From Achromobacter kerstersii (GTDB taxonomy: Bacteria > Pseudomonadota > Gammaproteobacteria > Burkholderiales > Burkholderiaceae_B), in the NCBI RefSeq assembly GCF_902859595.1, contig NZ_CADIJQ010000005.1, positions 124,001-188,000 of the forward strand: a stretch of 64,000 bases of DNA. The letters run 5' to 3'. Positions 17,867-26,744 of this stretch are shown here, piece after piece (position 1 is the first letter of the stretch; every line of letters begins with the position of its first letter). The position numbers were made by a program, and so were the translations under genes. The notes under the pieces are model-generated. The model had not been told where the DNA came from, ran no database searches, and saw only the letters and a list, made by a program, of their open reading frames with translations.

Positions 17867-19854
17867 GCCGCATCGCCCTCCATCACGTGGTGGAACTGCA
17901 TCAGATACAGCGCAGCCGTGCGGCGCGCGGTGTCGACGATGCGTTGTTCGGCGCGGCCGTCTTCATCGCAGTCCAGCGCCAGTTCCACGGCCGACAGCCA
18001 GCGCGCCAAGTGATGCTCGTCGTTATGGCCGTGGTATTCCAGGAAGCGGAAGGCGTCAGGCGGCAACGACAGGCTGGCCTTGAGCAGCGGCAGCAGCGCG
18101 GGCACGATGCGCTGGCCGGTGCCTTCGATGATGTAGATCGCGCCCAGCAGGCCGATCGGGTCACGCGTGGCGGCCAGGCTGTGCAGATAGGCGTTCAGCG
18201 CTTCGCCGCCCGGGTTGCGGCGCAGCGCGTCGATGCTGTCCACCGTGCCCCCGGCGTTGCGGTAGTCCTGGAACAGGATCTGGAAATCGTTCTGCTCTTC
18301 ACCGGCATGCATGTCGATCAGCCCGGCCAGCGGCGCGTATTGCTCGGACAGTGACGCCGCGCCTTCACGCATCCACTTGCTGCCTTCGCGCACCTGCGGA
18401 ATCCAGTTCTCCATCCAGTTCAGGTAGTCGGCCGTCTGGAACTGGCGGTTGCGCAAGCGGCGCACCACCGGCGTGCGCCACACGCGGGAACGATAGTCGT
18501 GCCAGATCGCCGCAAGTTCGGTCAGCAACTGGCCCAGGCCTTGCGGCGCCATGTCGGGATCGTGCGGCGGCGCGATGGCGTCGGCGTCTCCGCTTTGCGC
18601 GTCGAGTCGTGGCGAGGGGGTGGCCGGGGCCGCCGCGTAAGCCGCAGCCGGGGAGGAATCCGACGTTGCAGCCGAAGCCCCCGCCGACCCCGCCGCAGAA
18701 AGCCCCGCCGGCGCCGCGTGCACCGCTTCGGCCTCCAGCAGCATGTACGCCGCCATGAAGCGGCCCGACTCGGGGATGTAGCAGAAGATCTGCTCGCCCG
18801 GTTTCACCTCACGCGTTTCCAGGAATTCGGCCAGCATGATCAGGATGGACGCCGCGCCCGTATTGCCGCGCCACGCCAGGTTGCTGAACCAGCGCTCGCG
18901 CGGGATCACCAGGCCAGCCTTCTCCATCAGGTCTTCCACCACCGGGATGAATTTTTCCGACGAGTAATGGCACAGGAAATGGTCCACGTTGTCCGGGTCC
19001 AGCCAGCCATCGCGCACCAGCTTGGCGTACTCGTGGATGCCGATGTCGAACAGGTGCGGCAGCAGGCGGATGTCCTGGCGCAACGACAGCGCGCCATCGG
19101 CCTCGGCCTCGTTCCACGACGGGTAATCCAGGTGCCCCTTGTTGCGGTCCGCCGACAGGCCCAGCTGCATGCACACCGGGTAGTCACCCGAGAACGAACG
19201 CTGGTGCACCCACTTCAGTTTCAGGCGCACGCCGCTTGACGCGCCCGGCAGCGCGCGGCCGCTGTTGCCCAGCAGCAGCGCGCCCGCGCCATCGGAAAGC
19301 ATCCAGCGCAGGAAGTGCGCATCGAAGTCCGCATCGTAGCCACGCGCCGCAAAGCGCGAACGCTTGAACAGGCGCGACGGCAGTTCGCTGGCCACGGCCA
19401 ACGCGCTGGCGTGTCCGCCCATTTCCACGCCCTGCGCCGCCACCTGAATGGCCGACACACCGGCTGCGCAAATGCCATGCACGGACAGCGTCTCCATCGG
19501 CTGCGCGGCAAGCTCGCCCTGGATCATGTTCGAAAACCCGGGCATCAACGCGTCTCCGCCCGACGAGCCGCTGGTCAGCAACGACACGGCAGACAGGTCA
19601 CTGTCGTGGCGGCGCAGGCAATCGCGAATGGCGTTGGCGGCCAGTTGCGCGTTGGTGAACACCGTCTGGCCTTCGGGGTCGATGGCGTAGTAGCGCTGCT
19701 TGATGCCGTTCTCGGCCAGGATGCGGCTCTTGATGCGGCTGGACATCCGGTTCAGCGGCGCAATGTAGCTGTCCATGGCGTCGTTGGACACGGGCTCGCC
19801 CGGCATGAAGTAGCCGGCGCTCTCCAGATAGACACGATTGAACGCGATAGGCAT
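17863..19854 (-). CDS. FabH/DarB-type ketosynthase fused to a haem-oxygenase-like (di-iron) domain
   Basis: 663 residues in two parts. Residues 1-380 are a KAS III-type condensing enzyme: catalytic Cys129 in SVHGICAAG, His296 in FLCHYSSE (the CHxSS form seen in StlD/DarB enzymes rather than HQAN), and Asn331 in RGNTGAAS. An Ala/Ser/Pro linker spans about 380-435. Residues about 440-663 resemble the haem-oxygenase-like/TENA fold with HAGEEQND at 516-523, IIEGTG at 575-580 and EYHGHNDEHH at 606-615, a ligand pattern like the di-iron oxidases of that fold. It could condense two acyl units and then oxidise or cleave the product. It lies 33 bp after the desaturase and overlaps the following gene by 4 bp. 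Confidence 0.82.
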   Translation of the reverse strand: MPIAFNRVYLESAGYFMPGEPVSNDAMDSYIAPLNRMSSRIKSRILAENGIKQRYYAIDPEGQTVFTNAQLAANAIRDCLRRHDSDLSAVSLLTSGSSGGDALMPGFSNMIQGELAAQPMETLSVHGICAAGVSAIQVAAQGVEMGGHASALAVASELPSRLFKRSRFAARGYDADFDAHFLRWMLSDGAGALLLGNSGRALPGASSGVRLKLKWVHQRSFSGDYPVCMQLGLSADRNKGHLDYPSWNEAEADGALSLRQDIRLLPHLFDIGIHEYAKLVRDGWLDPDNVDHFLCHYSSEKFIPVVEDLMEKAGLVIPRERWFSNLAWRGNTGAASILIMLAEFLETREVKPGEQIFCYIPESGRFMAAYMLLEAEAVHAAPAGLSAAGSAGASAATSDSSPAAAYAAAPATPSPRLDAQSGDADAIAPPHDPDMAPQGLGQLLTELAAIWHDYRSRVWRTPVVRRLRNRQFQTADYLNWMENWIPQVREGSKWMREGAASLSEQYAPLAGLIDMHAGEEQNDFQILFQDYRNAGGTVDSIDALRRNPGGEALNAYLHSLAATRDPIGLLGAIYIIEGTGQRIVPALLPLLKASLSLPPDAFRFLEYHGHNDEHHLARWLSAVELALDCDEDGRAEQRIVDTARRTAALYLMQFHHVMEGDAA

Positions 19855-19887
19855 GGGCGGGTCTCTAGTGGAAGGTGAATGGCGGCG

Positions 19888-20820
19888 CTAGCGAATGTGC
19901 TCGGGCGCCATGCATGAACGGCTGCGAAAGCGCGGCACCACCGCGCCCAGCACGAAGACGCGGAACATGTAGGGCGTAAGCCCCGCTTCGTTCAGCGCCG
20001 GATTGACGTGGTGGCGGTAGTGCTCGCGATGCAGACGGGTCAGTTCGGACCAGTGCGCGCGCGGATGCTCGTGATGCGCGGTATGCAGGCCGATGTTGAA
20101 CAACAGCGGGTTGACCAGCCCTTCGAAATTGCGCGCGTAATTCAGCCCGGCGACGTGGCGGGGTCCGCCGTCGGCATGCGCGTGTTGCAGGTAATTCGTA
20201 GCCAGCAGCCAGTGCAGTCCGTGCAACTGCGGCACGATCACGAACACCAGCGCCTTCACGGGGTTCAAGGCAATCAGCCCGCCCCACAATCCCAGCCACA
20301 CGCCGTACTGCGCCATGCAGTAGCGCCATGCGCCCGGCCAATGGCGGCGCAAGCGGCCAAGCCACGCGAAGAACATCGGATACAGCACCCAGCCAGCCTG
20401 GAACGGGTGCAAAACATAGCCCCACAGATGATTCGTATCGCCGCCAAAACGATAAGTGCGCGCGGCATCGCGTGCGCCATGCTTGAAGCGATGGTGGTTC
20501 GCCACATGCGCGGGATAGAACACGAACGTGGGATGCCCTTGCAGCAGCGTGATCCAGAAGTCGGTGGCGCGGTTGGTCCACCGGCCGCGCCACATTCTGA
20601 TGTGCGTGTGGTTGTGGTGAATGACGCCGATGCCTAGTGTCAAAAACAGCATCAACGCGTACAGCGGCCACCAGAATCCGTAGACCCATTGCCAGGCCGC
20701 CAGCGCAGGCAGCGCGGCCAGATACGCCAGGCTTTGCCAGTCGCGACGATTGCGCAGCGACGGCAGCCGGAAGCGGCTAGGCCCGTCCGCCAAGCGATTC
20801 TCTGCGCTGGAAAGCATCAA
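19888..20820 (-). CDS. Fatty-acid desaturase-family membrane enzyme
   Basis: 310 residues with several transmembrane helices and three histidine boxes of the membrane di-iron desaturase superfamily: HHNHTH near residue 68, HVANHHRFKH near 105, and LHTAHHEHP near 245, plus QLHGLHW and LQHAHAD. It would introduce a double bond or a hydroxyl into a lipid acyl chain using O2 and an electron donor. It overlaps the sterol-desaturase-type gene by about 44 bp, so the two are transcribed together. The first two codons are both ATG (20820 and 20817). Confidence 0.87.
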   Translation of the reverse strand: MMLSSAENRLADGPSRFRLPSLRNRRDWQSLAYLAALPALAAWQWVYGFWWPLYALMLFLTLGIGVIHHNHTHIRMWRGRWTNRATDFWITLLQGHPTFVFYPAHVANHHRFKHGARDAARTYRFGGDTNHLWGYVLHPFQAGWVLYPMFFAWLGRLRRHWPGAWRYCMAQYGVWLGLWGGLIALNPVKALVFVIVPQLHGLHWLLATNYLQHAHADGGPRHVAGLNYARNFEGLVNPLLFNIGLHTAHHEHPRAHWSELTRLHREHYRHHVNPALNEAGLTPYMFRVFVLGAVVPRFRSRSCMAPEHIR

Positions 20821-21553
20821 GCTGCGGGCCCGCCGCTTCGGCTTTCAGCCGCGTGCGGAACAGGCGGTCCATGAACGTGAACTGGAAGCCGTAATTGCCG
20901 TTGTAGCAAGCGTGGTGCAGGTGATGGCGGCGGCTGGCCGCGAACCAATGCGCGTACGAGACCTTGGGGAAGAAGTCGTAGTTGGCATGCCCGATGCAAT
21001 TGAAGAACAGGCTGAACAGCGGCACCGAGGCCAGCGCCCAGAAACTGAAATCATGCAGCACCATGGGCAGCATGATCACGTTGCCCAGCATCAGCGCTTC
21101 GATAGGGTGAAAGCTATAGGTGGAGAACGGCGTGGTCACTACCGACCGGTGATGCGGCAGATGAAAACGGCGCAGCGGCTTGGTGTGCAGCAGCCGGTGG
21201 TTGATCCAGAAATGCACGTCGTTCCAGGCCACCAGCACCAGGATTTCAACCACCACTTTTTGCCAGCTGGGGTCCGGGTCCAGATGCGCCCAGCCCAGCT
21301 TCAACAGGCCCCACGGGAAGATCATGCCGGTGCCGAACAACAGAATGGACAGCCCCGACTGCGCAAACTCACGCCGCAGCTGACCCGGCGCCAAGGGGCG
21401 CGGGTCCAGCGGCCGGCCTAGCCCCAACGCCGGCAACACATGCTGCGTCAGCAGCCACGTCGCCGCGCCGAAGACCAGATAGATGCCGCCGAAGAACAGC
21501 AGCCCCGCCAGCATCACCTGCCAGGCGGATAAGGCTTCAAAAGCTTGGGCCAT
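20777..21553 (-). CDS. Sterol desaturase/fatty-acid hydroxylase superfamily protein
   Basis: 258 residues with four to five hydrophobic segments and the eight-His arrangement of the fatty-acid hydroxylase superfamily: NDVHFWINHRLLH, HLPHHRS, a HANYDF element and HHLHHACYNGNYG. Enzymes of this family hydroxylate or desaturate sterols, ornithine lipids or fatty acids at the cytoplasmic membrane. It is the first gene of the four-gene leftward lipid cluster. The true substrate is unknown. Confidence 0.87.
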   Translation of the reverse strand: MAQAFEALSAWQVMLAGLLFFGGIYLVFGAATWLLTQHVLPALGLGRPLDPRPLAPGQLRREFAQSGLSILLFGTGMIFPWGLLKLGWAHLDPDPSWQKVVVEILVLVAWNDVHFWINHRLLHTKPLRRFHLPHHRSVVTTPFSTYSFHPIEALMLGNVIMLPMVLHDFSFWALASVPLFSLFFNCIGHANYDFFPKVSYAHWFAASRRHHLHHACYNGNYGFQFTFMDRLFRTRLKAEAAGPQLDAFQRRESLGGRA

Positions 21554-21687
21554 GAACGTTTGATTTCACCCCGAAGAATGGCCGCATCATAAGCAATCCG
21601 TCAGCTTCCCGGTAAGCCATTTATTACTAAATGATTCCGAGCAACACAAAGGGTGGGACGCCACGTTGATCACGGCTTAACTTCCGG

Positions 21688-22581
21688 CTACTGGCAGGGA
21701 AACTGGCGGTTCAAGCCCGCAACCGCCGCATCCAGGCGCGCGGCTAACGCGGCGCTGGCAACGGGCATCGGCATGCGCAGCTCTTCGGACAGCAAGCCCT
21801 GGCGGCCCAGTTGCGCCTTCAGCGGGCCGGGATTCGGCTCTTCGAACGCCAGCCGGATCACCGGCACCAAGGCCTGGAACAAGCGCCGGGCCAAGTCGAG
21901 CTGTTGCGCGCGCACAGCCTGATGCATCGCCACGAACAGATCGGGCCGGATGTGGGCCGCCGCGGCGATCATGCCGGTGCCGCCCAGGCACAGCACGGAC
22001 AGCGATTGCAGATCTTCGCCCGCCAGCACGTTCATCTGGCCATCGGCGATCAGCGCCAGCGTCTTCTCCAGCGACCCGCCGCAATCCTTGATGGCGGCGA
22101 TGTTCGGATGCGCGGCCAGCGACAACAAGGTCGATGTCTCCAGCGTTGTGCCCGTGCGATAGGGAATGTCGTAGAGCACCAGGGGAAAGCGCGACGCATC
22201 GGCCAGGCAGCGGAAATAGGCGGCGGCGCCCTCTTGGCCGGCACGCACGTAGTACGGCGCGGGCGCCAGGATGCCGGCCAGCGGGCGCGTGGCAAACGCC
22301 GACAGGCGCTGCAACACATGGCCTTGATGGTTGCCGGCCAGGCCCATGATCACGGGCAGCCGGCCGGCTTCGGTCAGCACGGCGTCCAGCACGGCCAGTT
22401 GCTCGGCGTCATCCAGCGACGCGGCCTCGCCGGTGCTGCCGCACACGACCAGCCCGTCCACGCCGGCCGCGGCGTAATGGCGCACCAGTCTGCGCAAGGC
22501 GCCGCCATCCACGGCGCCGCCGGAAAACGGCGTCACCAGCGGCACCCAGACGCCCTGGAAAAGAGATTGTTGAGTCGACAT
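21688..22581 (-). CDS. DapA/N-acetylneuraminate lyase family aldolase
   Basis: 297-residue (beta/alpha)8 class I aldolase. The ATG at 22581 follows GAAGGAG with an ideal gap. Active-site elements are visible: VCGSTGEAASL (substrate-carboxylate binding), APAPYYV, YDIPYRTGT (Tyr and Arg), and AIKDCGGS, whose Lys forms the Schiff base with pyruvate. Family members include 4-hydroxy-tetrahydrodipicolinate synthase and several sugar-acid or hydroxyproline-pathway enzymes. GST replaces the usual GTT of true DapA, and the gene is single with its own upstream palindrome, so a catabolic role is at least as likely as lysine synthesis. Confidence 0.82.
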   Translation of the reverse strand: MSTQQSLFQGVWVPLVTPFSGGAVDGGALRRLVRHYAAAGVDGLVVCGSTGEAASLDDAEQLAVLDAVLTEAGRLPVIMGLAGNHQGHVLQRLSAFATRPLAGILAPAPYYVRAGQEGAAAYFRCLADASRFPLVLYDIPYRTGTTLETSTLLSLAAHPNIAAIKDCGGSLEKTLALIADGQMNVLAGEDLQSLSVLCLGGTGMIAAAAHIRPDLFVAMHQAVRAQQLDLARRLFQALVPVIRLAFEEPNPGPLKAQLGRQGLLSEELRMPMPVASAALAARLDAAVAGLNRQFPCQ

Positions 22582-22965
22582 GAGAGAACACTCCTTCGGT
22601 GTAACGACCGTGGTTGGACCGTACAGAAGTGCTCGGGATATCAGGGGTGCGCGCAGAGGCGCTGATGCGCCGCCAAGAGGCCGCTGTTCCGTCGCCCATC
22701 TGACGGAACAGCATGCTCCGGTCAGATGAGCGGCTGTTTTTTGGATTTCAGGCCGACGGCAGCCAGCACCACGCACAGGGCGCGGAGGCAGGAAGCGGTT
22801 TGGTTGGCCTGAAGGTTCATGAATGAATGAGTCGAACGCGTGATTGGCCACGCGAGATGAAGCGACGGATGCGGAAATCTACCGGGCGCGCGCCGCGGTG
22901 TCAACGGCCGCCACGGGCCGTCACTCACGGCGCAGGGCGGCCCAGAGCCGCCAGCACGCGCAGCG
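22582..22965. other. Intergenic region upstream of the DapA-family gene
   Basis: 384 bp without a supported gene. It holds the leader of the DapA-family gene, a strong inverted repeat at 22683-22712, and a weaker CGCGTG/CACGCG dyad near 22838-22855. The fRMsr gene ends at 22966 on the same strand, so the region is also its downstream side; no T-rich terminator is visible. Confidence 0.5.
22683..22712. promoter_or_regulatory. Perfect 11 bp inverted repeat, probable operator
   Basis: GCTGTTCCGTC (22683-22693) and GACGGAACAGC (22702-22712) are exact inverted copies separated by eight bases. No T-run follows on either strand, so it looks like a regulator-binding site rather than a terminator. 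It lies about 100 bp upstream of the DapA-family start codon, where a promoter would be expected. The cognate regulator is not evident in the window. Confidence 0.55.
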
Positions 22966-23451
22966 TCAGCGCAGGCTGGCCAGGAACACCGCGCACAGGG
23001 CTTCCATACCCTGGCGGTCGTCTTCGTCGAAACGATCCGGCACGGGGCTGTCCACATCCCACACGCCGATCAATTCGCCTTGATGCACCAGCGGCACAAC
23101 GATCTCGGAACGCGACGCGGCATCGCACGCGATATGGCCGGGAAAGGCATGCACGTCCGGCACCAGCTGCGTCTGGCGCTGGCTGGCGGCTGCACCGCAC
23201 ACGCCGCGATTCAGCGGAATGCGCACGCAGGCCGGCTTGCCCTGGAAGGGTCCCAGCACGAGTTCGGTGCCATCAAAGAAATAGAAGCCCGCCCAGTTCA
23301 GATCGGGCAAGGCCTGATAGGCCAGCGCGCTCAGGTTGGCGGCGTTGGCGATGCGGTCGGGCTCGCCTTCGAGCAGGGCGCGCGCTTGCGCGGCCAGTTC
23401 GGCGTACAGGGCGGCCTTGGAGTCGGCGACGATCGGAGCGGCTTCAAACAT
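22966..23451 (-). CDS. msrC: Free methionine-(R)-sulfoxide reductase (GAF fold)
   Basis: 161-residue GAF-domain protein that reduces free L-methionine-(R)-sulfoxide with thioredoxin-type electron donors in the cytoplasm. The three family cysteines are at 75, 85 and 109, with the same 10- and 24-residue spacing as Cys84/94/118 of the E. coli enzyme. Typical blocks are NWAGFYF, LGPFQGKPAC, GVCGAAA and IGVWDVDSP. It is divergent from the aminotransferase gene and single in its unit. Confidence 0.9.
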   Translation of the reverse strand: MFEAAPIVADSKAALYAELAAQARALLEGEPDRIANAANLSALAYQALPDLNWAGFYFFDGTELVLGPFQGKPACVRIPLNRGVCGAAASQRQTQLVPDVHAFPGHIACDAASRSEIVVPLVHQGELIGVWDVDSPVPDRFDEDDRQGMEALCAVFLASLR

Positions 23452-23609
23452 AGCGGTAAATGTAACTGTACAGGCGGTTTTCGATGCAGGTGATTTTAGG
23501 GGTTCCGCGCGTTAAAGGGGCCGGGCTGCTACCGTATGGGACAATACTTTTTTGTTGCAGTCCCCCCTACCGCCTCTTCCTTTTACCCTTCTTCTTCAAG
23601 AAGCAATCC

Positions 23610-24812
23610 ATGGACAAGCCTCTCGAACCTGCGTTTTCCTTTTCGGAACGCGCTCAGCAACTTACCAGCTCCGCCATCCGCGAGATCCTCAAGGTCACCG
23701 AGCGCCCCGAAGTCATTTCGTTCGCTGGCGGCCTGCCGGCGCCCGGCGGCTTCCCGGTAGAAGTGGTACGTGCTGCATTCGACAAGGTATTGGCCACCAA
23801 CGGCCGCGCGGCCCTGCAATACGGCCCGACCGAAGGCTATGCGCCGCTGCGCCAATGGGTTGCCGACGATCTGAACCGCGCAGGCGCCAACGTCGCCCCC
23901 GATCAAATCCTGATCGTCTCGGGTTCGCAGCAAGCGCTGGACCTGTTGGGCAAGGTGCTGATCGACAAAGACAGCAAGGTGCTGGTCGAAGACCCGAGCT
24001 ACCTGGGCGCGCTGCAATCGTTCAGCCTGTACCAGCCGAAGTTCGTGCCGGTGCCCACCGACGAAGGCGGCTTGATTCCTGAAGCCATCACGCCTGAACT
24101 GGCCGACGGCGCACGCTTCCTGTACGCGCTGCCCAACTTCCAGAACCCCACCGGCCGCACGCTGAACCTGGAACGCCGCATCGCGCTGGTTAAGCGCGCC
24201 GCCGAACTCAACCTGACCATCATCGAAGACGATCCCTACGGCGAACTGCGCTACGCAGGCGAGCCGCAGCCGGGCCTGATCGCGCTGGCCGCCGAATACG
24301 GCGCCAACGTCGTGCGCCTGGGCACGTTCTCGAAGGTGCTGGCCCCCGGCCTGCGCCTGGGCTACATCGCTGGCGGCCGCGCGCTGATCAACAAGCTGGT
24401 GCAAGCCAAGCAAGCCACCGACCTGCACACGCCCACGCTGACGCAAATGGCCGTCTACGAAATCGTCAAAGACGGCTTCCTGGAAGAGCACCTGCCCAAC
24501 GTGCGCGAAATCTATCGTGCTCAAGGCAGCTGCATGCTGGAAGCGATCAAGCAGGAATTCCCATCCACCGTCACCTGGACCAAGCCGGAAGGCGGCATGT
24601 TCATCTGGCTGACTCTGCCCGAGCACATCGACAGCACCAAGCTGCTGGAAAAGGCCATTGCCCAGAACGTGGCCTTCGTGCCGGGCGCGCCGTTCTACAG
24701 CGGCGCGGGCCGCGCGAACACGCTGCGCCTGAGCTTTGCCACCGTGCCGGAAGACAAGATCCGCACCGGCATTGCCATCCTGGGCAAGCTGCTCAAGGAA
24801 TACACGGCCTAA
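23610..24812 (+). CDS. PLP-dependent aminotransferase, class I/II (LysN/2-aminoadipate type)
   Basis: 400-residue fold-type I aminotransferase starting at ATG 23610. Family blocks are VISFAGGLPAPGGFPVE, QYGPTEGYAPLR, PNFQNPTGRT (Asn contacting PLP), EDDPYGELRY and LGTFSKVLAPGLRLGY, where Lys242 binds PLP. Such enzymes transfer amino groups between 2-oxoglutarate and aminoadipate, aromatic or branched-chain amino acids. Only a weak purine-rich AAGAAG stands as ribosome site. A strong hairpin at 24877-24907 ends the unit. Confidence 0.88.
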   Translation: MDKPLEPAFSFSERAQQLTSSAIREILKVTERPEVISFAGGLPAPGGFPVEVVRAAFDKVLATNGRAALQYGPTEGYAPLRQWVADDLNRAGANVAPDQILIVSGSQQALDLLGKVLIDKDSKVLVEDPSYLGALQSFSLYQPKFVPVPTDEGGLIPEAITPELADGARFLYALPNFQNPTGRTLNLERRIALVKRAAELNLTIIEDDPYGELRYAGEPQPGLIALAAEYGANVVRLGTFSKVLAPGLRLGYIAGGRALINKLVQAKQATDLHTPTLTQMAVYEIVKDGFLEEHLPNVREIYRAQGSCMLEAIKQEFPSTVTWTKPEGGMFIWLTLPEHIDSTKLLEKAIAQNVAFVPGAPFYSGAGRANTLRLSFATVPEDKIRTGIAILGKLLKEYTA

Positions 24813-24876
24813 GCAAGCCGTGGCCAGCAGGGCAATGCGGCCTGAAAACCGCGCCCTGAACGGCGATTGACCTTCC

Positions 24877-24907
24877 ACGGCCGGGCGCAATGCCCGGCCG
24901 TTGTTTT
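24877..24907 (+). terminator. Rho-independent terminator after the aminotransferase gene
   Basis: Ten-bp stem ACGGCCGGGC / GCCCGGCCGT with loop GCAAT, followed by TGTTTT. It lies 64 bp after the stop codon. Because it occupies 24877-24907, the TTG at 24901 cannot sensibly start the next gene. Confidence 0.85.
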
Positions 24908-24939
24908 ATGCTGTCGGCTTTCCCGACCATTTTCTGACC

Positions 24940-25872
24940 GTGACAGTGAGCGCCTCGCAACAACCTCCCGTCGACCTAAGCGACATCGTCTTCACCGACT
25001 GGGTCGAACGCTGGCTCCCGAAGTCGTGGCGGCCCTACGCCCGCCTGTGCCGCCTGGACCGCCCCATCGGCACTTGGCTGACACTGCTGCCGGCCATCGC
25101 CGCGCTGGTCCAGACGGCAGGCGGCCTGCCCGACTTGCAACGCCTGATCGTCTTCTCGCTGGGCGCGCTGTTGATGCGCGGCATCGGCTGCACCGTCAAC
25201 GACATGTGCGACCGCAACTTCGACAAGCACGTCGAGCGCACGCGTTTCCGTCCGCTGACCAGCGGCCAGTTGTCGATGAAGAACGCCGTCTGGTTCCTGC
25301 TGGGCCAGTTGCTTGTCTGCGGATCGCTGCTGTTCTTCCTGAACGACATGAGCCGCTGGCTCGCGGTGGCCGTGCTGCCGTTTGTGTTCATCTATCCGCT
25401 GTGCAAGCGCGTCACGTACTGGCCGCAAGTGGTGCTGGGCATCTGCTTTAACTGGGGCATGCTCATGGCCTGGTCCGACACGCAGAATCACGTGCCGTTG
25501 GCCGCCATTGCCATGTGGGCAGGCGCCGTGCTCTGGCAGGTGGGCTACGACAGCATCTACGCGTATGTGGACGTGCGCGACGACCGCAGCCTGGGCCTGC
25601 ATTCCACCGCCATGCGCTTTGGCGACCAAGGCAAGCTGTGGATCGGCGGCTTCTATCTGGCCACCGTCGTGCTGTGGTCCTGGGGCGGTTACGCCATGGG
25701 CTTGTCGTGGGCGTATCAGGTCGGCATCGCCGCCGTGGCGCTGCATCTGGCGTGGCAGTTGAAGGTGTTCGACATCCAGCGTCCCGACCGCAATTTCATG
25801 CTGTTCCGCGCCAACCTGTGGCTGGGCGCGCTGCTGGTGGCCGCCGCGCTGGCGGGTACGCTGATCCGGTGA
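24940..25872 (+). CDS. ubiA: 4-hydroxybenzoate polyprenyltransferase
   Basis: Attaches the polyprenyl chain to 4-hydroxybenzoate in ubiquinone synthesis; integral inner-membrane enzyme. About 310 residues with nine hydrophobic helices. The first Asp motif is NDMCDRNFDKHVERTRFRPL, the prenyl-diphosphate/Mg2+ site, and the second is YVDVRDDRSLG. The frame is open back to 24901, but that codon lies inside a terminator, so GTG at 24940 or 24946 is the probable start; neither has a clear ribosome site. Confidence 0.92.
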   Translation: MTVSASQQPPVDLSDIVFTDWVERWLPKSWRPYARLCRLDRPIGTWLTLLPAIAALVQTAGGLPDLQRLIVFSLGALLMRGIGCTVNDMCDRNFDKHVERTRFRPLTSGQLSMKNAVWFLLGQLLVCGSLLFFLNDMSRWLAVAVLPFVFIYPLCKRVTYWPQVVLGICFNWGMLMAWSDTQNHVPLAAIAMWAGAVLWQVGYDSIYAYVDVRDDRSLGLHSTAMRFGDQGKLWIGGFYLATVVLWSWGGYAMGLSWAYQVGIAAVALHLAWQLKVFDIQRPDRNFMLFRANLWLGALLVAAALAGTLIR

Positions 25873-26023
25873 CCTGTGGATCGTCCGCGGTAGTCCTGCG
25901 GACCATTCACTGTTGAACCGTTGCCGGTCGAACCAGCAGGCCGTTGCTGATTGATCCTGCGCATTGCAGCCATGGCAGGTTCAGGCGATCATGGCGTTCC
26001 GCCACGCCTTACGGAGACACCGC

Positions 26024-26428
26024 ATGCCCTCGTTGATCAAATCCCTCGCGGCCACCGCCGCCGTATGCGCGCTGTTCGGCATCGCGCCCGCTCAGGCCGC
26101 CACCGACTGCTCAGCCCAGCGCGGTTGCGCCGCCAAGTTCTGCGAAATCGAAAACGACATCGCCGCAGCCAAGGCGCAGAACAACACCCGCCGCGAAGCC
26201 GGCTTGCGCAAAGCCCTGGCCGAAGCCAAGGCCCACTGCACCGACAGCCGCCTGCAATCGCAGCGCGAAGCCGATGTCCGCGAGAAGCAGACCAAGGTGT
26301 CTGAACGCGAACAAGAGCTGAAGGAAGCGCGCGCCAAGGGCAAGCAAGACAAAATCGACAAGGCCCAGCGCAAGCTCGAGGAAGCGCAGTCGGAATACAA
26401 CGCCGCGCTGGTTGAGCTGAACCGCTGA
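26024..26428 (+). CDS. DUF1090 (YqjC-like) secreted coiled-coil protein
   Basis: 134 residues from the ATG at 26024, which follows CGGAG. A signal peptide (hydrophobic AATAAVCALFGIA, cleavage after AQA near 26) targets it to the periplasm. The mature part has four Cys near its start and a long charged helix, READVREKQTKVSEREQELKEA-like, typical of DUF1090. The function is unknown in the family. It is monocistronic, with a strong terminator at 26460. Confidence 0.85.
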   Translation: MPSLIKSLAATAAVCALFGIAPAQAATDCSAQRGCAAKFCEIENDIAAAKAQNNTRREAGLRKALAEAKAHCTDSRLQSQREADVREKQTKVSEREQELKEARAKGKQDKIDKAQRKLEEAQSEYNAALVELNR

Positions 26429-26459
26429 TCTTCCCGAATTCCCCTCGCCGCATCGCAAT

Positions 26460-26492
26460 CGCCCCGGGCCCGTCCCGGGGCGTTGTGTTTTT
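26460..26492 (+). terminator. Rho-independent terminator after the DUF1090 gene
   Basis: Nine-bp GC stem CGCCCCGGG / CCCGGGGCG with a five-base loop, followed by TTGTGTTTTT. Confidence 0.85.
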
Positions 26493-26744
26493 GCGCCGGG
26501 CGTGCGGCGCCGGCCCGACCACCATCTATTGCGTCATCAGATGGAAATATCGCCACCCATGGTGCCAACCGGAAGAATTCAAATCGATTAGTACGGATTT
26601 TGGAAAGATGTTTTCAGGGAATAAGGGTTTATCCCGAGGTTGTTTGAGCACAGAATGCATCTCATCGGGACCACAGCAAGCGAACCCCCGGCAATGACGC
26701 CAGACGGTTCGGATCCCAAGCTCACAAGACACCGGAGGTCTGCT
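26493..26744. other. Leader region of the first DUF4148 gene
   Basis: The 316 bp between stop 26428 and start 26745 hold the terminator above, then AT-richer sequence with a partial dyad GGGAATAA/TTTATCCC near 26617-26636, and a perfect GGAGG ribosome site before 26745. No gene is supported. The promoter of the DUF4148 gene must lie here. Confidence 0.45.

Noticed and set aside
23583..24890. A 435-codon minus-strand frame opposite the aminotransferase
   Set aside because: Shadow frame with Arg/Gln/Val-rich composition and no ribosome site.
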